Positions 1 through 13,100 of a stretch of 64,000 nucleotides of DNA are shown in pieces. A program made the position numbers and the translations under genes. The notes below the pieces were generated by a model. The model saw only the letters and a list, made by a program, of their open reading frames with translations, ran no database searches and was not told the DNA's origin. Numbering within the stretch: the first letter of the stretch is position 1; each line of letters starts with the position of its first letter. Source of the DNA: Hymenolepis diminuta (Eukaryota > Platyhelminthes > Cestoda > Cyclophyllidea > Hymenolepididae); assembly GCA_900708905.1 (NCBI GenBank), contig CAADRB010000005.1:1578815-1642814 (forward strand). Direction: 5' to 3'.

Positions 1-441
1 ATTGGTACCATCGGAAATGATGTATAGTAATTTGTTTTAAGTCTAATTTTCCTACTTTGTACCTAAATTGGAAATAGAGTATGCAACTTTGGAGGAATAT
101 GGGAAAAAATCGTTTATTGATTTCTTTCAGTAGTTACTCAACGGTGCCTTCATAGTTTTGGTTGGTGATCAATACTGATTTCGAGTGATGAAATTTGGAA
201 CTTGCAGATAAGAGTGATGTGGGAGTGATATTTGAAGTATTCTTATTTGTCTCTGCTCAGCATTTCGTAGGCCAAGAATTTGTTTATGTAGTATAATATT
301 TAACCACATAATTATTAATAATAACCTATGAAACTCCTTAAAAACTTTAAATATGTGATTGAATATCCTTTAAGATAGAGTAGTTTGGGTAGTGTCTTTA
401 AGGTTAAGTGCCACCTCAAATTATGCTACGTTTGCAGTTGA

Positions 442-479
442 CTCGAACCCAGTAGAGTTCAGTAGAATATGGGTCGAGC
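442..479. repeat. Dispersed repeat copy A1 (SINE-like fragment)
   Basis: The segment beginning CTCGAACCCAGTAGAGTTC matches the sequence at 40332-40370 at roughly 20 of the first 26 bases. It also has near-complementary ends (CTCGAACCC and GGGTCGAG), so it could fold into a short stem. On the minus strand TGGGTTCGAG resembles a tRNA-type B box, which would fit a decayed tRNA-derived SINE. No A box was found. Confidence 0.4.
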
Positions 480-1858
480 CATAGTTGTTGGCTCCCAGTT
501 AGAAATTCATTAAAACTAAGACTACTCTTATTACCGGAATGAATTCTCAATTGCATAGAAAATTTCCCAGCGCTTTGATACCCTGACAGTCCATTCTATT
601 GCAAAGCACTAATTAGGTTAGATGAAACTGGTCGATGTTACAAATTAAGATTTTGTAATATTTCGAATTTTCCCACTGAGGCCTCACTTGTAGTAGCACA
701 ACACTCAGGAACTGAATGGTAATACGAATGTATTGCGAATTGGAATAGCACAGCAATGATACTGTCAGTGGAAATGGATATAAGCTGGGTATACAGTCAG
801 GGATGTATTAATGCCACTTCAAGCAAAGAGGTAGGAATTCATACAATTCTTTATATAGGGAATGAAATGAATCAGTAATGAGGTGAATTTGTCATCATAT
901 TGATCCGACGGAGGCATAGCATAAAATCGATATTACCACATGGACAAGCTTGTGATAGATAACGACATTTGATTAAATCACTACAGATTTGGATGGGAGA
1001 TGTATTGCTACCAATATAACAAGTACAGATTTCTCACCATCCTGAGTTACTATTGTCGCCTCTGTTCTTGGAGGTCAGTTATACTGGATACCAGTTATTA
1101 ACAAACGAAAGTTTGTATTCGCTTGTATTTTCATTATTTCATGTTGTGAAAATTATTTTTTCTTACATACGAAAGCGTGCATGTCAGATTGCACAAATTT
1201 CATGATCGGGAGGTGGTATCATTCCTATCTTTATGGTTGTGGCATAGCTGAGATTTGCAGATTCGATCAAAAAACGCCCATTTTTTATCAACCATAAGTA
1301 ACCCGCTCGAATGTGCATCTATTGGTCTAGATTTCATGAATTCTGACTTAATAGACGTGTAAGTCACCACTACGCCACCAGCGCACCTCCTTTTGTTACG
1401 GAATTCACATTGGACTGATTTCCTATTTTCGGCCTTCTCTCATAACGATCACTCTTGAATGAAAGTTTTTCGTGAGACCTTCTCTTTTAACCATCCTTTC
1501 TTTATTAACTTCTGTGCATTTATTAGAGTCGTATTTTACAAATATCCCATCACGTTTACGGCAGATTTATTTCCCATTTGGCAATTATAATTAGCAAAAC
1601 AACAAAGAGGAATTCATTGAGATTTCTCGAACTAATTAGCCTCCTAGATCTATCAAAACTGAGAAACGCTGCTGTCATTTTTATGGTTCCCTTTTTCCAC
1701 AAATAAGAAATTCAAGTATGAATTAATTTTTCCTAATATTTTTGCTAAAACGCAGTAGTTACTGATTTACGTAAGTGACCTTGAGTGAACCAATTAGAAG
1801 CCTCTGCCAACCATAATTAAAGCACAGACTACGGTCTATATGGTTTATTTACGTGATT

Positions 1859-2110
1859 TAATACCTGTTCATTGTTTTAATTTTGCAGATCAATAGAGGA
1901 GCGCGCAGTTTTAATTCGAACCGGATACCACCCAGTACCTCAAATGCCACATTAATAAAATCATCATCATTATCTTTAATATCATGTTTTACACTTATCA
2001 ATTTTAATGCGCCATCCACATTATACTCTCTCCACTCCTTCCCTACATATTTCAGCTTAATTTCGATCTGCCAATGACCAGTAAAGCGACTTAAATTATT
2101 TTGTTAGTAA
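1859..2110 (-). other. Possible coding segment of unknown function, minus strand
   Basis: On the minus strand the frame is open for about 83 codons between a TAA near 2110 and a TAA at 1861-1859. The translation has a mixed, protein-like composition (for example GKEWREYNVDG, DIKDNDDDF and LGGIRFELKLRAPL), while the + strand reading of the same bases is serine- and leucine-rich, as antisense shadows often are. A splice acceptor-like TTGGCAG precedes codon ATC at 2067, and a donor-like CAG/GTATTA lies at 1865/1864. I do not recognise the family. It may be an exon, a decayed transposon piece or chance. A separate minus-strand open frame at 2223-2495 lies just upstream in that orientation, but I could not join the two. 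Confidence 0.22.
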
Positions 2111-5100
2111 TATATGAACGCTCTGACATCGTGCTTACTCTTATTACTCACAGACATGTTTTGCCACCATCGCACGGTAATGTCTTTCAATACGACTCTA
2201 CTTCCTTTCCTCCTTGTCTTGGTTATTTTTCCCTCTTTTCTTTCCCTAAACTAAACTGACTAATCTTTGACGTTCTTCCATGTTTTTGTCGTTTGTACAT
2301 TTCTCTTATCTTTTCTCTCTGCATGCAAATATAGTCATCAATTTTGTAAATTAAGAAGCACTTCCTGTGTCTCCCTTTTGTGACATTTTTCGCATATGTT
2401 TCTCGCGTATAAAGGTCAGAATATGCGAAGGTGGAGACCTGGTCAAAAATCGTAATTATTTTAGAGAGTACTTCCAAAAAGAACAGTCTTTGCAAGACGA
2501 ATTCCTTCTATAACGCTGCAATTGCCGCTTTATAAAGCCACAAATACTCAGACCCCAGGAGGAGGAGAAGACTTCTAGCTCACACAATGTCTTTCGTACT
2601 AAAAAATGTTTTCGTTTATATGCAATTTGAAAGGTGATAAATTATTAGCTGTCTGGTTGTGATCGTGGGAGCCCATTGATCGAGACATGTTGCTTCTGAT
2701 ATTCGCTCGATCGCATCGAAAACATTCGATTCGATTTTCTATCAATTTCAACCAGCTTGGTACTTGTATTTTATTGTTAAAATGTTATGTTGTCATGACG
2801 TAGACTAGAATTAAGATTTCGTATGATGGGTATTTAAAGTGCCAAGAGGTAACAATTCTTAGATATGGCTGTCTATATTATTAACCGGAGCGAAGTCGAC
2901 GGAACACGCACAGATAGGAGCAGGCTTGTTTGTATAAACGTTTTGATGTAAGAAATAAGTAGAACGTGATGATTAAAGATTAGGGCTACGTCAAGTTTGA
3001 AGCAGGTATCATGATTTAGAAATGTGTCGGAGAAAGAAACACCGCAACGAGGACAATATAGGAATCAATTAGAATCTTGTGTTTCAAGGGATGAAGATCG
3101 CCCTCCACAGATCAAATACAAGCAAATTTATAGACAAATATCTGACCATTAAAATGGTGTCAAAATCTTGAAAACAATATGTAGATCGCTACTTTATAGG
3201 TGCCATTTATACGATTTCGCATTTAGATACTTCTTAGAAAAAGTCAAATTAATTTTGTAAAGGCCAAGCATCCATCTTCAAATGGTTGCAACATGATTTT
3301 CAGTGTCTGGTTGGCCATAAAATATTGTTACTATACATAGTATCATCCTTTGTCTATTACTCAGGCATTTCTTTATTTTAAAATGGAGTTAGAATAACGA
3401 ATAAGATGACAGAGATGAAAGTGCAACAAAAGGAAATGAATTCACCTTATTTACCAAATTTGCCTTCACAAAGTTCCTCTTAAAGTTGAATACTCTACAC
3501 AAAAGTGATGTTATTCAATTAAGCCGCCATCTTAAAAGTGAAAGTTAGTTATCACTTCTCGGTGTTGTGCCGATGATGTGTTGGTCGTCACGTACGGTTC
3601 TATTCTCATCGATGTACATCCAGTGAATGGAATGGCAAACCACACTGGTTAAGAATGGCTAAAGAAGAGGGTTGCAGGTTTCAAGTCTCTCTATCTGTAA
3701 TGCCACTCTATACCCAAGTAAGCGGTCCTAGATTGGCTTGGAAATTATTATCAATTATTTGGTATTCTGGTTCTGTCGCGACTCTAATGCTTATTTGACC
3801 TCCAAGTGATCTCCCTATGGACTTTTTTGTGCCTTTCTGCAGATGTCTTTGCTGAATAGGAAGATACAGGCTCGATGAAGGTATCCAGTTTATGAAGCAT
3901 CCAACCATTTTTGAAAGAATTCAGGTCTTTTATGAAAAAGTTTCCAAGATGCTACTCCACTATCCAAGATAAGTGCTGATAGTATCCATTCCATTCACTA
4001 AACTTGGGAATTATTATGTTCCCCTCTTTTTGTAAATAAATCTGTTCAAACCGATCTCCAGAGTAGAATTTTAATGTGCTTTACTTCTTCATTCCTTACC
4101 TATCTTTAACTAAATCGAAATTAGACTAATAACGCGTTGATTCACCTTCCAATGCAGCAGTAGGAATGCAATCTGACCATCACATATGTTCAAATTTTGT
4201 TTATCTTAACCTCCTCGTTCTTTCTTCTTGACGTATTTGTACATCTCTCACCTATATTTGTATATAACATTCAAACTGAATTCAAAATCAGACTTTCATT
4301 ATACTAGGTGCCACTCTTTTATCCATACAGTGTTAGGACGTAATTTGACCACGACCTTGGTGTGTCACGCGATCTAAGTTACTATTGGTCAAGCCAACTC
4401 CCTTTCCTTTGAAAGATAACCCTTAATGCATTTCCATAATCGCACTTTATTCCCAAACTCAAAGGATTTTCGTCCACGGAGCCTCTATAACACAAAAAGC
4501 CCTATCTGTCATATCTAAACACGTCTACCGATTTCTCCCCTTTCTATAACACTGCATTCATATTCTCATGCACGCGAGCGATTCAGTAAACTGTTATTCC
4601 ACGCACACGGGCAGACACACGTGGTCATGCACTTGCTCCTATGCTACCCTGTCATCGCCTTTGTTCTTTATCTCTCTCTTACCCGCCTGAATCCTCATTG
4701 TGGCTTGATCAATACATTTTGACTTATTCAGCTTTTGGTGTTCTGCTCTAGAACTGTTGTTGTAGTTGTTAGTAGCTGTCAGCCATTAGTTGTTATCCTA
4801 ATCCCAACACCTTAGAGATTTGCGTCAAGCAGGGAAAAATTTGTGAGCATTTATGAATTGTGTTCATTTTTTTCAAATTAAATATAAAATTAGAGAACCT
4901 TCATAAAATTCTGCAATTCCCTTAACCGAATTAGTATATCGAATGACAAAAACGAATTAGTTTATCCCAAAATGTATTTAAAAACAGGACTAAAAAGAGA
5001 GGAAATTTTCCTCTTTGGACATCACATTGTCTCTACCGAGTTACTGGAGCAGAGGCTCACGAATATATTCATAGCACCTCCGATGCTCACTTTACCGTTT

Positions 5101-8100
5101 TAACGGCCGACAACGTACAACAAACATTGAAAATATTTAAATACGAGTTAATTAACATCCAGTATCTGGAGAGCAGAGTCTAGCCGAGCTTTTAACTTCC
5201 TCACTAACACATTAGGGTGGGAAGAAGTGCATTTATGAAGAGTAATTTTCATTGAGAACGCCGTGTGATAGAGAATCTGAGCACACGCTACGGTTAGATA
5301 ACAGATGGAGTATTATAAACGCTCCAAATAGTAATAATCAAATTGCATGTGCTTATAGCGATAATGCTATGTAAAGTACAAATATAACTTGATGTGATTA
5401 AGGGTTCCATAGAGGAATCTGGTGTTAACACAGTCCTATATAAATACGTCAATATTCATCCTAAGATAATTATGGAAAGTGTGCACAACACTTGACTTGA
5501 GTAGAAGAAAGGTATCTTGTTATCCACTCTTGTGAGAAAATCGTATTCTACCACCTCTTTTATTGCCCAGAAGTAATCAATGTACCCACTTCATTGAGTT
5601 TGTACCGGGGAGGGGGAAGGATCGATCTTGCTTGCCCATTCATTACCAGAGGCTCAGGAACACAAATGCTTTCTCCTTAATATACTAGAAAAAGCATTTC
5701 TACATGGTTTGTTAAATAAGGCAAATATTAAATGTAAGCTAAACTAAACCAGTAATTCCAAAGGAAATAATTCGCAGACCCTTTTATTCAATTAAAAACT
5801 CACAGCTGTGTGATTATTATGTAATCATTTTCATTCTCCTCTTGGTATTGTGTGCCTTTTACAGGTATTAACTGGGAATCGGGGGTGAATCTCAGCTATG
5901 TAGAACTGAATTAATACATATAGTGCGCAAAAACGAATAATAATTTGGTTTTCTGTGCCGAGAATGGATTAATAGTATAAGAGGTTATCATCTTATCTGG
6001 AGGAATATTACGAACCACAGAAGTAAGAATACAATGGTGAGCATCTTGCCACAATGGCCACTGATTTTTCATGTTGGTTCGTGCTCTGCAGGACTTGTTT
6101 CCCCACTGAGCTGGCAAAATTGCTGGATTAGTCTACTTCTAATCCTTCAATAGCAACGTGCTCGGTGGCTTACAATAACGTCGTTTAAAATTTCGCCAGT
6201 GCGGCCATTATTATGTTTATTTAGTTGACTTTACTGTAAAGATTCATAAGAGGTTGAAAATTAACCAACACGACCAAATATCCAATCTGAAGTCAAATGA
6301 ACGAACAATATTCATACGCTTTATTGATAAAGTAAATACTGCATTAAGTAAATGCTTAGTGGACACGAAGAGACTTCTTTTTAGGGTCCTTTTCATCCGT
6401 TTCTAAGTTTCCTAGTTTCTAGCAGTCCTTTGTACCATATTAAAAGGTTAAGTGTTGGAAAAATATTCTACTGCTGACTTAATTCTTCATTTTCTTGAGC
6501 AAAAGATTTACCACTTTTCCTTCCTCACAACAGTTTAAAAGGTCGCTATTTTATTTTCAAGTTCAACCTGGATCACTAATAGTGTGTGCCGAAATACCAC
6601 CTTGAAGAAAAACCTCAAAGCATATTTTATAATATGTGTAATTTTATTAAAGAATAAACTAACTTCTCTACAAGTGCTGAAAATGAAAAGCTAAGAAAGT
6701 GAACTCTCTGAGAGTTCAATTACAAAATACCAATGAAGCCTTTTCTGAGAGGAAAGTGAAAATAATAAGTACTGAGTAAAAATTGACGAATAATATTCAG
6801 CTGTGTCAAAAGCGATAATAACAATACTCGGCCACTCCGTTACTTAGGTTATCCAGTGAGATTAAATTTGGATAACTTAGCCACGATCCAGGACATGATA
6901 CGCTTAGGAGGGTTCTCTGGTTTTGTCTCCCTCGTGAGCCACTTTGGCTATTTGTGATGAGCAGGCCTACGAGTCATCATAATTATGTTCTTCAATAACT
7001 TCATTTATTAAGAAAGGTTACATACAACTACAGATTACGTGGTAAATAGGATATCTACTTAATCAGTAATATTGCAATGAGAAGAATTCATTTTCAGATT
7101 GAGATACAAAATAACACTAAGTATAAATCCACTTCCTAAGGCACGAATTCAATTCATGGAAGTTTTTAGAGGTTTTGTTCAAGCCTCGAAAATAATCGAT
7201 TTTCCTTCTTGTCAGTTGTCATGAGGGGTGAATTCTAGGCTCATGGATAGTAGTAAATTTATATCACAGTGGCAGGAATTGCTAAACAGAGGATTTATTA
7301 AAATTAATCTCGTTAAATGCATTAGCTAGTCACGATACTATCAAATCAATCTGAAAGAGCTTAAGTCTCTTGATTTCTTGCTTTTTTTTGGAGGAAAGTT
7401 ACCTTGGAGCATTCATTTAAATTTCAAATTTCTATCAGCAACTACCTTGCTAGCTTATTCCTCACTATAAGGGATGTATTGCCTCTTAAGTCAGCCTTCA
7501 GGACTGTCTGTTGGCTTTTAGGACCAAACGGACACTTCTGATTGGTTAGCCGGTGATCTCGAGTCACGTTTATGTCCTCAGAGGAATACAAATCAATAGA
7601 ACGACTGGCCACCGCGTCCGCTAAGTAACAGGGAGATTGAAACGTACTTAACTAACTTCAAAGTGAAATAATTTAGTAATTGATAAACTTGTTTTATAAA
7701 ATAGCAGGAGGTCCTATCAGAAAGTCAAATCGTGTATAAGTAACCGTCTACAAATCATATTTTACATTTGTTTATTCGAATCAAAGATAGGATTTGGACA
7801 TGAATTACTTAGCTCTTGAGGATACAGGTCTGGTTATTAATAGAGATAGCACGCATCATCTTCTTTAGGCAATTGGATACGTGGTTATAGCTGTGATTTG
7901 GGGAAAGTTCGGAGATTTGCCTCATGGAATTCAGGATCTTCACTTCTTTTCCCAGCTTGGACGATTATATGTTGTCTCTGTTAAGGTGACATTCTGATGG
8001 CATTTTATTACACTTAAACAATCGGAAAATCTGGAAAAAAATATAGGTTTTGTATTTAGTGAGGAGAGGAAAAAGGTAAGATTTCAGTCTTGAAATCAAA

Positions 8101-10093
8101 ATTCGTTTATAGAAACAGATGCGGCCCCTTAATAAACTTCATTTTCTGAAAATTTTAGGAGCTTTCTGCTGGATTTTAGCTTCCAAGAACTAGTAGTTAA
8201 AATTGTATTTAGGTTTGTGTTTTCAGGAGCGAAAGTTTGTATCCATTTGAACATTTCACAATCCTGTTTAAATTCGCCTGATGATAGAAGAAAGCGTACA
8301 CCGGAATTGGGTTGGCTCCATTCCCGTCGGTCGAGTTATGGTACCATTAGTTGATTTAAGTCAGCGAGATTTTTTTCCTTTTAATGGGCAAGAAAGTAGG
8401 TTGACACTAACCTGCTTGATTTTAACAAAGTAGACGTGAACTCTAACCGGCATTCGGCGGCAGTTTCTAAATTGCTCTGAACTCTATTATAGAACCGAAG
8501 ATCTTGAATTTTGCATGACTTTTTGACGTTCTTGGCTTCAGTCTGAGTATGTGCCTCTGTAATAATCCACTGTCACTTTTGTACCACTAGAACTGATTTT
8601 GAGCTTTAAAATGTGCCGATAACTTGACGGGTTCATGAGCAGTTAAACATCTGAAGACCTTCATAAGATCCTTAATTTTCAATTATCGTACGGATTGCAG
8701 GGAATGTTTTAGAAAATAAATGTGATATATGTTTTTAATGAATCTTAAGCCCAGTTATATTGAAAAATAATATGCCATTTACCTTGTGCTTGCGAAATTG
8801 TATTAATCAAATTCAATATGATCTAATATTAATATTAAATTACTTAATATCAATTTAATATGAAAATAATAAGCTATAGCATAAATACGCATATATTAAG
8901 AGGAAATATTTGTAAACACTATTTTTTGGCTCATATATAAAACAGTAGATCGATATTAAGGGTTGAAATGAATCGGTCAAACTTACAGATCCAGTCGCTT
9001 AAGGCGTTCCCTTGAGATATTTTGATTCATTTGCAGTTTTTACTAGAAAAATAAGCAAATGGAGAATGAAAAAAAGGTCAGAGACTTTAGGAGAATAATT
9101 TAAAGCATATCATAAAAATTTAATTAGAATGAACGCTAGTGGGCACTGCTTCGGTAAAATGGTTTTTGTTAATACCAGATAGCTGTTATCATCTGTTAGT
9201 AATCAAAAGAGACATATGTGAAGATATCACGACCAATCACTCCATTCAATTATCTGGTCAGTTAGATCTTGCATGAAATCATACAGGCATCCAGAGGACA
9301 AAAGTCTTAATTTGAATGTGGAAATATTAGGACATAGGACATATCCTTTATGCAAATAGTAAGCAACCTTTTTAATTCAAAATGAAGTAGGACTCATAAG
9401 TTATTTGAATTTATTTCCTTTATCTTCTCGATCTTGTACACTTCAGACACAAGAAAAAAATCCTCCAGTCAAACTCAATTCCCTCAGGTTTAGTGTCTAG
9501 TGTATTACCTGCTTAATCACAGTTCAGGTCAATACTATGATCCATTCACCCCATTGCCACATTTTCGTACTCCGCGTGCTGTCACATTTATTCCTACAAA
9601 TGACATTCCACTATACCATTACGCCATTTTACAAGTATTCACTAATGTGTGTAGTTTTCTCCCCTATTCGCTATTGAGATATAGTCCGCTTTTCTAATTC
9701 TACGAGTGGTTTCTATTCCTGTTTACCATTAGTCAAATTAAGGACACAAACACCTTATTGGTCATTATACTCAACCCTCAAAATATATTAATTTCCGTTA
9801 GAATCCCTGTCAACACATGCACATATCCGCCTGCTTCATCCGTTCTTGCTATACCAGCATGTGATTTTTTATTCAATACATTTAAGATATTATTAAATTC
9901 TCTGGACTTCTGTTACATTGGTTTGGTAGTATCATGGTAACTATTCTAACTGTCAGTGTGTTTTACATTACACCTTATCGTCATGCTTCTGTCTACCTCT
10001 ATGCTCAATGAAAATAATTGTCCTGAAGAACTAATGTTCAGTCTATATTAAATGGACGACAACCAACATTAATGATGCAAAAGTTAAGAAGGA

Positions 10094-10135
10094 AAATAAC
10101 TGAAGAAATTTTTTAAAAAATTTATTCAGTTATTT
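10094..10135. repeat. Near-perfect 42-bp palindrome
   Basis: Two abutting 21-base arms with no spacer: the left arm starts AAATAACTGAAG and the right arm ends TTCAGTTATTT. Only one base pair is mismatched. The centre is a T6/A6 run. It could be extruded as a hairpin or be the remnant of a foldback element. No gene borders it. Confidence 0.75.
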
Positions 10136-13100
10136 ATATTTTACGAAACTTGGAAATTAATTCGTCCTATCTGTCTAATAGTATTTCTTGAAATACTTCA
10201 AAGGAAGGAAGCGTCTTTCGATTAATTAAGTGGAAATGAGTGAAATTTGGGAAAATCTACACCGAATATTTTATTCCAGCCCCTATATCACTTCCCACTT
10301 TTTCATGTTACCGCTTTTTTCTGGTCTCACAGTGTACATTGCCCCTTCCTTTCCCCCATTCTTATTGGTGGCACGTGTACGATATACTCAATTGAACTGC
10401 TTTCGTCATTGTTTAAACGGACAAAAATGTCCCCGCCTCAAATAAATTCGAGCAGAAATTAAGTGAATTGCGAGGATGCTAATTGTGTGTGGATATTTGT
10501 AGAACGAAAAACTTTCCTTTTGCACTGTCGAAAGGAATACTGCCTCTAAGGTGAATGATCTAAAAGGACTTCCAGCGCCGAAATTTATAAAAGATAAGTT
10601 AAAATAGCACATATCAAGATACTATCTGCGAAGCTTTTAGAGGACTTTTTGATAAAGTAGCAGCGAATTCATCAGAGCTGAGGTGCGATTAAGTAAATCA
10701 TTAGAACCCATGGACCAAATCTCTATAAATTTTCTCTATGTCCTTTTAGCTAAGTATCCGCTTTTCCGTTTAGTGTAATGTATATTGGCTTTATGCATAA
10801 ATAGACATGTTGTTCAGTCTTCACTCAACCCTTGGCTATCAGATTTGAGAGTTGTGATTGTCTACCCTTAGCCGCTCGGGAGATTTTTAGATTCGCAAAA
10901 GTTGTACCATCGGATGGATTATTCACGCCTTCATACAAAGACTTGTGATAGCTTTTCATCCTTTAAAAAAATAGAAGTGTTCTGGACCGACCTCCCTTTT
11001 CTTGAGTGCCTTGAGATAACTAGATTTGTGTTGACGATCCTTTGGAATGTTATTCTTTCTGTTGAAGATAGACTTTAGATTCTCCTTTTCTAAGAAACCA
11101 AAAGTTTATGCTTTTCATACATTTTATGCAATTCAATTTTTTCACATGGTTAATCTGTGTTTACTTCAGAGAAATAAATAAGTACCCGAAAGATTCGTGA
11201 CTCTGAATAAAAGACATCTGATCTGTGGTCTTCTCGGTTTCTCTGAACTGAGTACATACAATGACTTTTGATTGATTTCTCGTTGACGAACAACAGATAC
11301 GCAACTACACAATTCCTCATCGTGCCTACTACTCCTACCTCCTTTCCCTTTAGTTCATTTCCAGTTGTCCAATACACTTTTGTCCGTCCCAATTCATGGT
11401 CTTCTCACTCGAGAAAGGCTGTTATTTCCTGATAACTCATAGGAAGATCATTTTTTTATATGAAGAGATTTCTAAGTCTAATTTGGTCTGTTTCTGAAGT
11501 AAATTCAATGTGGTGATTAGAGCTATTCTGGGTCACTTCTCACGATTTTTATGATAAGTCTTAGTAATTCTATAACTCAATATCGGGTTTCTGTGGATAC
11601 CTATGTTGGAGGTAATTTAGTTATGGGAAATACTTTTTATTGTAAGTTAGAGTTGCTTTGGCTATGGCATATTTTCACACCAAAACTAGAATCGCATCAA
11701 AAAATCCAATCAGATAATCGTATTATTTAAAAGACTGACTTTTTCTCAGGCTAGCGCATCGACCTCACAGATACTGACATTATTACAAAAACTAACCGTG
11801 AGTACGGTTCGTAATCCTACGTTGAATTCATTAACTTTAGGGAAATATCGAACGAATGTTATGCTTTATTAACTGCCAAGCTAGATATAATATATAATTA
11901 ATGTTAATTTAACAATATAATCAAGAGATGTTATAAGTAATGATAGATTGTTGATCAAAGAGTGACCTATTCAAGAGTTCATCTCTTTCAGTGTCGTTCA
12001 ATTAATGTTACGGTTAATAAGGTCAGAGAATTTTGCTCAATTCGCAGGGCCGAATCTAAATCTCTGTTAAAATGCTTCAAATCGAAATGTTACTGTAAGA
12101 ATTTTTATAAAGACCAAATGAGAGTCGGGAGACTTTGAAGAAAAAACAAGCATTAAAGGTTATTGAAACGGGTTAACTCTATTATGGACATACAGTCATA
12201 CATAATTTTTGCACTAATGATCCTAATCCGGTCAGTCGATGGGAATTGCATGTTTTGTTCGTCTACCCGGATATCCGAAATCGTCTGATATAAGTTTGGC
12301 ACAGCTATCATTAAAATTATTGATGATCCCCTGTGGTGATCCGCAGTAATTTGGAAATTACAAGGAGGTGCCCCCACCTACCTATCAATTTTGTTCCGAG
12401 GCCTAATGTTCGGCCATTTAAAGTCACTGCAGATATAAGTCGGAATCTCCGGTTTTCTTCCACTCAGCTTAATTGTAAAGAGTTCGATTAAATATGAAAA
12501 TAAATGTATGATTAAAGCAGTTATTATCGTTCTTGTCAGCACGGGCTGTTCCAATTAAAGCGATTTTTCTATCTATCTGTACATATTCGCCTCTGCTGCT
12601 GAGACGTCTAGACACTATCTACTGGGATACCGTGTCTCCTGATTTGAACGGCTTTTCTCAAAATTATGTCAGATGTTCTAATGAATTTGTTGGCCAATCA
12701 GAAGGAGGACATTCCTAGAAGGTTTAAAATAATATCAAGAAATAACCGACGCTGGAAATAAACCGATGTTTACAATGTAGGTGTAAATTGGCATAATAAA
12801 ACTCGAAATATGTCTATAAAAGAATGACCTAAAGTACTGCAAAATTGTTCACCGGTATGAAATGTAACTCAAATCCTCTTGAAATTAATTATGCTATTGA
12901 ATATGTGTTTAAACTAAATAAATTCATATCTTAAACAATGATAATAAGTCCTGAAAATATTGGTTACATCACCGGATATTTATTGCACCTAGTCAGATAT
13001 GAGAATTTTATACTTAAGGAGTCACTTTACTCTTCTCTGGCACAGAAAATGATGGTTATCGTTGGCCAATCAAAAGTCTGCATGACTTTCCCAAGTATCG

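Noticed and set aside
9758..9940. Short open frame, and an antisense run containing GIARTDEAGGYVHV
   Set aside because: Too short and interrupted by stops on both sides; no protein family recognised, so possible decayed transposon sequence at most.
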